A stretch of 16,351 bases of DNA from DAXETY01 sp051155755. Lineage in GTDB: Bacteria; Desulfobacterota; Desulfobacteria; Desulfobacterales; SG8-13. Below are positions 8,124 through 14,520 of this stretch, one piece after another (the stretch's first letter is position 1; each line of letters starts with the position of its first letter). Where the stretch lies: the NCBI GenBank assembly GCA_051155755.1, contig DAXETY010000115.1, positions 1-16,351 of the forward strand, read 5' to 3'. The position numbers were made by a program, and so were the translations under genes. Below the pieces are notes generated by a model. The model ran no database searches. It was not told the DNA's origin and was given only the letters and a program-made list of their open reading frames with translations.

Positions 8124-9104
8124 TCAATGCGCTTTGGCCGCCTGCTTGCGCTGCCGTCGCGCTCTCTGACGGCGTTTGCGCTCCAGGTCTTCCTTGTAGA
8201 GTTCCGGGTAATAGGTTTTCCAACGCTTGTGAAACCAGAACCACTGCTCCGGATACCGCCGGATGTTGCGCTCGATGGCGTGCTGGACTTTCTGGGTATT
8301 AACGGCGATATCGCTGCGCAGATCTCCGCTGCGTTCCAGGTGCAGCGGCGGTTCGACGATGATCTTAAACCGGTTTCCTTCTTTTACGCAAAAAGCAGGT
8401 ATGATCGGAACCTTGCAGCGCAAGGCCAGAACCGCGACAGCGGCGTGAGCGCGGACATGGCGCCCGAAAAATCGAACCCGCACGCCTTCGCTGGCCTTGG
8501 TGCCCTGGTCCACCAGCAGGGCCAGAACGCGTCCCTGGCGCAGGGCGCTTCGCATTTCCGGCAAGGCGCCTTTTTTGTTGATCAACTCGCCGCCGAAACG
8601 CGTGCGGAATTGGATGACCTTCTGCTCCACCCGCGGATTTTTGATCGGGCGCGCCACGGCCACCAGCGGGCGGCTCAATGCACTGGATGCATACAGGTTT
8701 GCCATTTCCCAGTTTCCCAGGTGGGCGGTAACGAGAATGGCCCCGCGATCATTTTCGAAATGCCGCACGTTTTCCAGCCCTTCGACGCTGTCGACTTTCC
8801 GCAAGAGTGCTTCCCGCGAACTGCAGCTGACCTGCAGGATTTCCAGCAGGGTGGTGCCGAAATGTTCAAACACCCGACGGGCGGTTGCCTGCACCTTCTC
8901 GGGGCGCCATTCCGGAAAAGCGAACTGCAGATTGCGCCGCACGATCCGGCGGTGTCGGGCATCCAGCAAATAAAGCAGCCCGCCCAGGAAACGACCGATG
9001 CTTTCAATCCTTCCGGCGGGAATGGCGGAAATCCATGGCATCAGGGCGTTGTGCGGTTTGTTTTTCCGAACTTCTTTTGGCAAGCGATCCTTGTAACGGT
9101 TCAT
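8124..9104 (-). CDS. lpxL: LpxL/HtrB-like lipid A acyltransferase
   Basis: A 326-residue member of the lysophospholipid/lipid A acyltransferase family. The catalytic HX4E motif is H128-L-G-N-W-E133, in the context AILVTAHLGNWEMAN. Other family signatures are LLVDQGTKASEGVRVRFFGR (197-216) and the C-terminal EQWFWFHKRWK (286-296). LpxL transfers a second fatty acid from acyl-ACP onto Kdo-lipid A at the inner membrane. The last 20 residues are extremely rich in Arg and Lys, which may aid membrane binding. The start ATG has no obvious ribosome binding site. It is the first gene of the minus-strand run and diverges from waaA. LpxL or LpxM specificity cannot be decided. Confidence 0.9.
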   Translation of the reverse strand: MNRYKDRLPKEVRKNKPHNALMPWISAIPAGRIESIGRFLGGLLYLLDARHRRIVRRNLQFAFPEWRPEKVQATARRVFEHFGTTLLEILQVSCSSREALLRKVDSVEGLENVRHFENDRGAILVTAHLGNWEMANLYASSALSRPLVAVARPIKNPRVEQKVIQFRTRFGGELINKKGALPEMRSALRQGRVLALLVDQGTKASEGVRVRFFGRHVRAHAAVAVLALRCKVPIIPAFCVKEGNRFKIIVEPPLHLERSGDLRSDIAVNTQKVQHAIERNIRRYPEQWFWFHKRWKTYYPELYKEDLERKRRQRARRQRKQAAKAH

Positions 9105-9126
9105 AAGAATAGGAAAAAATTATTAG

Positions 9127-9154
9127 TTTTGAAATTTTGTAACGCTAAGGTTCC
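9127..9154 (+). repeat. Degenerate copy of the repeat terminus
   Basis: This stretch between the divergent lpxL-like gene and waaA resembles 14492-14524. Both have TTTTG, AAATTT, AACGCT and AAGGTTCC or TAGGTTCC in the same order, but here five bases (CAGCT) of the terminal inverted repeat are missing. The surrounding 9105-9199 interval is AT-rich and should hold the two divergent promoters, though I see no convincing -35/-10 pair. The alignment is by eye and the copy is degenerate. Confidence 0.4.
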
Positions 9155-9199
9155 AGCGGCATTGTCTCGGCATGGCAGAATGTGGTAAAACCACCGGCC

Positions 9200-10489
9200 A
9201 TGGCAACCGACTCCGCATGCAAACTGGCCCTTGGCCTGTACGAAGCCCTCTGGCGGCCGGCAGCGCCGCTGCTTCGGCACAACCGGCGCCTAGCGGAGGG
9301 ATACGCCCAGCGTTGCCTGCAGACAACGCTGCCGGCTCCGGCCGAGCTCTGGCTCCAGGCCGCTTCGGTGGGCGAGTCCTACCTGGCCTGGGAGCTGCTG
9401 AAGCACCTGCACCCGCCGCATCCGATCCGCGTGCTGTTGACCACCAACACCGCCCAGGGTCATCAGATATTAGAAGAGGCCGTAGCGGACATCGGCGGCG
9501 ATTCCGGAAGACTGACGGCTTGCGTCGGTTATTTCCCCTTCGATCGTCCGAGCTGGATGCGCCGGGCCGTGGAAAGCATCCGACCCCGGCTGGCTGTGCT
9601 CCTCGAAACGGAACTGTGGCCGGGTCAGCTTTCCGCATTAAAGTGGTTCGGCAGCCGGGTGCTGATCGTCAACGGACGCATGAGCGCAGCCAGTCTGCGC
9701 AGCTACCGGATTTGGCCTGCATTCTGGCGCCGTCTCGCCCCGGACACGATCCTGGCGATATCCCCGACGGATGCGCAGCGCTTTGCCGCGGTGTTCCCGC
9801 AATCGCAGGTGGAAGTGGTGCCCAACATCAAATTCGATCGTCTGCAGTTCGGTACAGGCCCAATCGATGGACCGAATCCGGTTGCCCATCTGTTTGCACC
9901 GCAGAGCCCCGTTCTTGTACTGGGTTCGATCCGGCAGGGGGAAGAATCGCAGATTCAAGCCCTTTTGCTGGATCTGCATGCGCGCCTTCCCCGAAGCATT
10001 ATTTGCCTTTTCCCCCGTCATCAGCCGCGCCAGGCGGCCTGGGGCGATTTTTTGGACCGGAGCCGATTGCCTTGGACGCTGCGCTCGAAAATCGAAGACC
10101 CGGTCGCCTCCGGCACCGTCGTGCTGTGGGACACTTTCGGTGAGCTGGCGCACACCTACCAAATCGCACGGGCCGCCTTTGTCGGCGGCAGTCTGGCCCC
10201 GCTGGGCGGACAGAATTTCCTCGAACCGCTGGTCAGCGGCATCCGACCGGTGATCGGCCCATGGTGGGAAAGCTTCCACTGGGTCGGATCCGACATCGTC
10301 GATTCGGGACTGGTCCGGGTTGCCGGCAACTGGAAGGAGGCCGCCGACTGGCTGGCCCGCGATATCTCCTCGCCGCCCGACCCGCGGCAGACGCGCCGCA
10401 GGGCCCAACGCTACGTGCAGCAGCGGCAGGGAGGAACCGCTGCATCCTGCCGCCGGGTCACCGCGATGCTCTCTGTTACTCAGCTGTAA
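9200..10489 (+). CDS. waaA: Kdo transferase WaaA (KdtA)
   Basis: A 429-residue family GT30 enzyme that transfers Kdo from CMP-Kdo to lipid IVA at the inner membrane. The signature AASVGES (54-60) carries the catalytic Glu (E59). It is followed by LLTTNTAQGH, LETELWP, VNGRMS, VLGSIRQGEE, PRHQPR and AFVGGSLAPLGGQNFLEPL, all characteristic of WaaA. The length is normal (about 420-430). I used ATG 9200; a GTG at 9182 in the same frame would add six residues, and neither has a good ribosome binding site. The 3' end overlaps the convergent HAD phosphatase gene by 14 bases. The number of Kdo residues added cannot be told from sequence, but the Kdo kinase gene at 15566 would fit a single phosphorylated Kdo as in Haemophilus. 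Confidence 0.95.
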   Translation: MATDSACKLALGLYEALWRPAAPLLRHNRRLAEGYAQRCLQTTLPAPAELWLQAASVGESYLAWELLKHLHPPHPIRVLLTTNTAQGHQILEEAVADIGGDSGRLTACVGYFPFDRPSWMRRAVESIRPRLAVLLETELWPGQLSALKWFGSRVLIVNGRMSAASLRSYRIWPAFWRRLAPDTILAISPTDAQRFAAVFPQSQVEVVPNIKFDRLQFGTGPIDGPNPVAHLFAPQSPVLVLGSIRQGEESQIQALLLDLHARLPRSIICLFPRHQPRQAAWGDFLDRSRLPWTLRSKIEDPVASGTVVLWDTFGELAHTYQIARAAFVGGSLAPLGGQNFLEPLVSGIRPVIGPWWESFHWVGSDIVDSGLVRVAGNWKEAADWLARDISSPPDPRQTRRRAQRYVQQRQGGTAASCRRVTAMLSVTQL

Positions 10490-11183
10490 CGATCCGGTTT
10501 TCCTCCTGCCGGTAGAAACGTGTCGGCAGCGCCTGCCGCTGGGCCAGATACTGGCGGTAGTCATCGTCCAGGGCCATGCGCGAATCCAACACGGCATCGA
10601 AGCAATCGGCCATCCCGAGGATTAATTCGGCCACCTCACGGACAGGCTGCAAACCGGAAGATGCGGCGGTGATGTAGTCGGCCAGACCGCGCTTTTTGAT
10701 GTAGGCCAGCAGTAAAGGGGTGACCGGTCGCCGAACCCAGCAACGCAGTCCGCAAACTCGGGCCATGGACAGGTCGTTGACGTCGTCGAAAACGCAGAGC
10801 AGTCGATCGGCCGTCAGTTCATGGGCCGCACAAAGGTGCTCCACTGCAGCCTGCTTGTCGAGCACCCGGAAATACACCGCCTGGAAGTGCTCGCGCTGTG
10901 CGAAATGTCTGGCCGCCGGATTGTCCTCCCCACTGATAATGGCCGCCACCGGCAGCCGGCGTTTTTGCCGCCAGAGGCCGTAACGCAGCAGATTGGTCCC
11001 CATGGAGTCCGCTTCAGAAAAGCCGCTGGCATGTCCCGGGGCTTTGCGGCCGCGGTTGAACACACCGTCCCAATCGAAAACCAGCCCGGCCAGACGCCGG
11101 CTTCGGTCGGAAAAATCCCCGGGTGAGGCGAGCATATCCCCGCCGGCGGCGGCAAACAGCCGTTTGAGTTGCTCCGGTTTCAT
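10476..11183 (-). CDS. HAD phosphatase, KdsC-like
   Basis: A 235-residue HAD-superfamily protein. The four HAD motifs are present: DWDGV with D37 and D39 (nucleophile and acid/base), IISGE with S84, K110, and FDDVNDL with D133, D134 and D137 (metal). The pattern of motif I followed by a FSEADSMGTNLL segment and then AAIISG matches KdsC, the tetrameric Kdo-8-phosphate phosphatase. KdsC is about 180 residues; this protein has extra segments of about 30 residues at the N-terminus and 40 at the C-terminus. It is the third gene of the kdsA operon, 24 bases after the transaldolase-CBS gene, which supports a Kdo-8-P phosphatase role. Specificity is inferred, and another sugar phosphate is possible. 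Its last 14 bases overlap waaA from the other strand. Confidence 0.75.
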   Translation of the reverse strand: MKPEQLKRLFAAAGGDMLASPGDFSDRSRRLAGLVFDWDGVFNRGRKAPGHASGFSEADSMGTNLLRYGLWRQKRRLPVAAIISGEDNPAARHFAQREHFQAVYFRVLDKQAAVEHLCAAHELTADRLLCVFDDVNDLSMARVCGLRCWVRRPVTPLLLAYIKKRGLADYITAASSGLQPVREVAELILGMADCFDAVLDSRMALDDDYRQYLAQRQALPTRFYRQEENRIVTAE

Positions 11184-11207
11184 GGATTGAGGTTCCGCCG
11201 CGGTTTT

Positions 11208-12233
11208 TTAACCCACCAGACCCAATTTCAACAAATCCTGAATGTCCAGGATCCCGGCCGGCTGGTTGTTCTCGAGTACGATGATGTTGTCGATCTGATG
11301 TTCCTTCAACAGGTTCACCGCTTCATACAGCAGTGCGTCGGAGCTGATCGTAACCGGGTTGGTGGAAAAATCCAGTTCGGCCATGGTCTTGTCGAGGATT
11401 TCACGGCCCTGGGTCTGAATTTTGCGCCGGATATCGCCATCGGTGAAAACACCGGCCAGATTGCCCGCAGCGTCCACCAGTGCAACGGCTCCCAGCCGCG
11501 ACTCGGTCATGGCCACCAGCGCGTTGTTGACGGTTTCCGAGACCGGGCAAACCGGTTTGCTCTCCCGGATCACTTCCCGGACCCGCATGGTCATCAGGCG
11601 GGTGTGTTCGAAGAACTGGTCGGTGCCGACCTTTGTCAGCGCATTGTCGCACAGACGCTTCAGTATACCCCAGGGTACGGTGCATACGTGCACGCCGGCC
11701 ATCAGGGCCTGACGCACGTGATCGGGGTGGCGCACCGATGAGAACATCACCTTGGTGTCGTAATTGTAGATTTCCGCAACCTCGACGATCTGGGTAAACA
11801 AGGCCAGGGCGTCATGTCCCTGGTCGTGCAGCCGGCCCGCCAGGGGGCAAACGAAGGCGGCCCCCGCGGCCATTGCCATGTAAGCCTGGTTCAGGGTGTA
11901 AATCAGGTGCACGTTGACGCGATGCCCTTCGTCGGTCAAAATCTTGCAGGCTCGCAGCCCTTCCAGGGAAATGGGCACCTTGAAAACCGGTTCGCTCTGC
12001 AGCGGCAATGTCAACAGGCGGCGGGCTTCATCGACGATTTCCGCGGTCGTCTGCCCCAGCGCCTCCACCTGCAGTTCCGGCACCATACCGGAGAGTTTGA
12101 CAATCGCCCCGTCGATATCGATGATGCCGTGTCGATGCATGAAAGTCGGGGTGGTGGTCAATCCCTTGAGGAATCCCAGGCCGAATGCTTCTTCAATTTC
12201 CTGAAAATCAACCGAGTCGAGATACAGGTCCAT
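11208..12233 (-). CDS. Transaldolase-like (FSA/TalC type) domain fused to a CBS domain pair
   Basis: A 341-residue two-part protein. Residues 1-215 are a class I aldolase barrel of the fructose-6-phosphate aldolase/TalC family. It starts MDLYLDS with D6, has GLTTTPT (24-30), the Schiff-base lysine K85 in VFKVP, R134 and S166, and numbers almost residue for residue like E. coli FSA as I recall it. Three residues important in FSA are changed: N28 to T, T109 to H, Y131 to L. Residues 225-341 are a CBS pair with GVFTDGDIRR (261-270) and GILDIQDLLKLGLV (327-340), closely resembling the C-terminal CBS pair of KdsD arabinose-5-phosphate isomerase. An AAAGG precedes the ATG. It lies between kdsA and a KdsC-like gene. 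The activity is unknown; a role in making or controlling arabinose 5-phosphate is inference. Confidence 0.85.
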   Translation of the reverse strand: MDLYLDSVDFQEIEEAFGLGFLKGLTTTPTFMHRHGIIDIDGAIVKLSGMVPELQVEALGQTTAEIVDEARRLLTLPLQSEPVFKVPISLEGLRACKILTDEGHRVNVHLIYTLNQAYMAMAAGAAFVCPLAGRLHDQGHDALALFTQIVEVAEIYNYDTKVMFSSVRHPDHVRQALMAGVHVCTVPWGILKRLCDNALTKVGTDQFFEHTRLMTMRVREVIRESKPVCPVSETVNNALVAMTESRLGAVALVDAAGNLAGVFTDGDIRRKIQTQGREILDKTMAELDFSTNPVTISSDALLYEAVNLLKEHQIDNIIVLENNQPAGILDIQDLLKLGLVG

Positions 12234-12281
12234 TATTTCTGCCTTTCTGAATGCTGGGTTCGATTTCGGGTCGTCACGTCC

Positions 12282-13142
12282 TCAGACTTCCAGACTTCGA
12301 ACCAGTGCGTGGATTTCCATCAGCGGGCGGATAAAACCCTCGAGTTGGTCAAGCTGGATCTGACTGGCGGCATCACAAAGCGCCTGAGCGGGGTCCGGAT
12401 GGGTTTCGACGAAAATTCCGTCGACGCCGGCCGCCACTCCGGCTCGGGATATCACAGGCAGGTACTCGCGGCTGCTGCCTTGGGGGTCCTTGCTGGGAAT
12501 CCCATAGCGACGGATGCTGTGGGTGATGTCGAAGACCACCGGATATCCGATGCGGTTTAGGTGATAAAAGCTGCGGGGATCGACGATCAAATCGTTGTAG
12601 CCGAAAGTGTAACCGCGCTCGGTCACCAGAATTTCGACGGCACCGGCATCCTCCAGCTTTTTTACCGGCTTGGCCATGTTTTCCGGTGCCAGAAACTGGC
12701 CGTGCTTGACATTGACCGGTCGGCCGCTTTGGGCGGCTTCGGTCAGCAGCGAAGACTGCATGCACAGGTAGGCCGGTATTTGAATGACATCGACGACATC
12801 GGACACGGGCGCAACCTGGGTGGCGAAATGCACGTCGGTGGTGACGGGAAGTTGAAATTGCTCCCGAATGCCAGCCAGCATTTTCAGTCCCGCATCCAGT
12901 CCGGGCCCGTGGAAATTCCCAAGATCGCTGCGATTGTCCTTCATAAACGAAGATTTGAAAATGACCGGCAAATTCAGCCGTTCGGAAAGTTTCTTGAGGG
13001 CTTCGGCCGTCTTGAACATGATCGATTCGGACTCGATGACGCAGGGGCCGGAAATCATGAAAAGACGCTCTCCACCGCAGGGCACACTACCAATCTGGAA
13101 CTTCTTTTTTGAGGTCGGCATGGTTTGAGTTCCCGCGTTCAT
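12282..13142 (-). CDS. kdsA: Kdo-8-phosphate synthase KdsA
   Basis: A 286-residue enzyme that condenses phosphoenolpyruvate with arabinose 5-phosphate to give Kdo 8-phosphate. Signatures include MISGPCVIESES (29-40), KSSFMKDNRS (63-72), GLDAGLKML, TTDVHF (101-106), VKHGQF (145-150), FDITHSIRRYG (204-214) and SSREYLPVISRAG. C34, H208, E246 and D257 match in order and spacing the metal ligands of the Aquifex enzyme (C11, H185, E222, D233), so this is the metal-dependent class. I kept ATG 13142; ATG 13121 (MPTSKKK) is also plausible, with a GGGA upstream. It is the first gene of a three-gene operon, behind the promoter at 13207-13235. The transaldolase-CBS gene follows after 48 bases. Confidence 0.95.
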   Translation of the reverse strand: MNAGTQTMPTSKKKFQIGSVPCGGERLFMISGPCVIESESIMFKTAEALKKLSERLNLPVIFKSSFMKDNRSDLGNFHGPGLDAGLKMLAGIREQFQLPVTTDVHFATQVAPVSDVVDVIQIPAYLCMQSSLLTEAAQSGRPVNVKHGQFLAPENMAKPVKKLEDAGAVEILVTERGYTFGYNDLIVDPRSFYHLNRIGYPVVFDITHSIRRYGIPSKDPQGSSREYLPVISRAGVAAGVDGIFVETHPDPAQALCDAASQIQLDQLEGFIRPLMEIHALVRSLEV

Positions 13143-13206
13143 TGCGCGGCCCGACGTCGGTGGGCCTGCAATGCAAAAGTGCTTTTTTTTAAGGCAAAAT
13201 TAGGCT

Positions 13207-13235
13207 AACATAATAAAATCATACAATTTTGTCAA
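13207..13235 (-). promoter_or_regulatory. Sigma-70 type promoter for the kdsA operon
   Basis: On the minus strand, TTGACA (13235-13230) is followed by a 17-base AT-rich spacer and TATGTT (13212-13207). This is a near-consensus -35/-10 pair. Transcription would start near 13200, about 60 bases before the kdsA ATG. The same 107-base interval must also hold the divergent waaF promoter; a weak TTAGGC-16-TACAAT pair (13200-13227) is the best plus-strand candidate. Confidence 0.7.
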
Positions 13236-13249
13236 TAAGATTCCCGATC

Positions 13250-14275
13250 ATGAAAATTTTGCTGGTGCAAACCAGTTACCTGGGTGACGTCATTCTTTCC
13301 ACCCCGGTCATCGCCGCCCTCAAACATCTCCATCCCGACTGTGTCCTGTGGGCCATGACCACACCGGCAGCGGCGGCCCTGATCAGACACGACCCGCTGC
13401 TCGACGGCATTCTGCCATACGACAAACAGGGTAGCGACCGCGGTCCGGCCGGGTTCGGCCGCATGCTCGGCCGCATCCGCCGTCACAAATTCGACCGGGT
13501 GTATTCGCTGCACAAATCCTATCGAACGGCACTGCTGCTGGCGGCAAGCCGCATACCGCTGCGGATCGGTTTCCACCAAGCCAAACTGTCGTTTCTCTAC
13601 CATCAGAGACGGCGGCGACCGGTTGAACCCCATGACGTGCTTCGAAACCTGGCGCTTCTGGCGCCGGAGATAGATGTCGACGACTTCACCGACGATCTGC
13701 GCCTTTTCACCCCCCCTCCGGAGGAAATCCGTCCTGAAATCCTCGATGCGCTTGCCGACCTTTCCGGGTACGCTGTCCTGGTGCCCGGCAGTGCCTGGGC
13801 GACCAAGCGATGGCAGTGGCAGGGATACCGGGAAGTTGCCCGTCATATGCTCGATCGGAACCTGCCGGTTGTACTGCTGGGCGCACCGGCGGAAAAAGAC
13901 ATTTGCGACCGGGTCGCCGACGGACTCGCGGTGGTCAACCTGGCCGGCCGCTCCCGCATTTCAGACGCGATGCACGTCATTCGGCACGCAGCGCTGGTCG
14001 TGTGCAACGACAGCATGTCGCTGCACATGGCATCGGCCTTCAAGGTGCCCAACGTGGCGATTTTCTGCGCCACTTCCCCGGCCTTCGGCTTCGGACCCTG
14101 GAAAAATCGCGCCCTGGTGGTCGAACGCAAGGACCTGGAATGCAAACCCTGCGCGCCTCACGGCGGGCGATTCTGCCCGGCCCGCACCGAAGCCTGCATC
14201 CATGGCCTGCCCCCGGAAGAAGTCATCGAAGCGGTGGAGTCCCTTCTTTCCGATTCCAATCGGAAGCGTTCATAA
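13250..14275 (+). CDS. waaF: Lipopolysaccharide heptosyltransferase II
   Basis: A 341-residue GT9 (GT-B) heptosyltransferase. The N-terminus MKILLVQTSYLGDVILSTPV is the hallmark of WaaF. The C-terminal domain has VLVPGSAWATKRWQ, LAGRSRISDAMHVI, VCNDSMSLHMASAFKVPNVA and FGFGPW, and a Cys-rich segment (CKPCAPHGGRFC) as in many WaaF proteins. It would add the second L-glycero-D-manno-heptose to the inner core from ADP-heptose on the cytoplasmic face. I used ATG 13250; a TTG at 13229 would add seven residues but falls inside the kdsA promoter region. It is divergent from kdsA and is followed by the palindromic element at 14312-14520. Confidence 0.92.
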   Translation: MKILLVQTSYLGDVILSTPVIAALKHLHPDCVLWAMTTPAAAALIRHDPLLDGILPYDKQGSDRGPAGFGRMLGRIRRHKFDRVYSLHKSYRTALLLAASRIPLRIGFHQAKLSFLYHQRRRRPVEPHDVLRNLALLAPEIDVDDFTDDLRLFTPPPEEIRPEILDALADLSGYAVLVPGSAWATKRWQWQGYREVARHMLDRNLPVVLLGAPAEKDICDRVADGLAVVNLAGRSRISDAMHVIRHAALVVCNDSMSLHMASAFKVPNVAIFCATSPAFGFGPWKNRALVVERKDLECKPCAPHGGRFCPARTEACIHGLPPEEVIEAVESLLSDSNRKRS

Positions 14276-14311
14276 ACTTAATGAACGGGCCCGGGACCGC
14301 GCCGACTGCTC

Positions 14312-14520
14312 CCTAAGTTGAGCGATTGTCGAGGTTGCCGCAGATACAAGGAAGAAGCTGTTGCGCTATATGCATATATGCGCAACGGCTTCTGACGCCG
14401 TAGATGCGGTGAGATCGGCAATCCCGCAGGGTTTCAAATTTTCATAACTTAAATAGACTGAAATCCTCTGAATCGAAATAAAAATTATGTATTTTGGAAA
14501 TTTGAAACGCTCAGCTTAGG
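14312..14520. mobile_element. MITE-like 209-bp palindromic element
   Basis: The element is bounded by inverted termini: CCTAAGTTGAGCG at 14312-14324 and CGCTCAGCTTAGG at 14508-14520 (12 of 13 bases pair). Its interior holds a strong inverted repeat, AGAAGCTGTTGCGC (14353-14366) with GCGCAACGGCTTCT (14380-14393), one G-T pair, around a self-palindromic TATATGCATATA loop. A weaker outer pairing joins about 14325-14342 to 14407-14424. It has no coding capacity and fills the gap between the convergent waaF and waaC-like genes. The right terminus is repeated at 15523-15545 and, degenerately, near 9127-9154; part of the interior is repeated at 1413-1454. No target-site duplication is evident. Alternatively it is two separate palindromic units. 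Confidence 0.6.

Noticed and set aside
6943..8169. Plus-strand open frame of 408 codons opposite the second GT4 gene
   Set aside because: It is antisense to an intact GT4 with the EX7E motif; no domain of its own.
8049..9188. Plus-strand open frame of 379 codons opposite the lpxL-like gene
   Set aside because: It is a mirror of the acyltransferase coding strand in GC-rich DNA; no motifs.
14353..14393. Strong stem between convergent waaF and waaC-like genes as an intrinsic terminator
   Set aside because: No T-run follows the stem on either strand, and the stem is better explained as the core of the repeat element.
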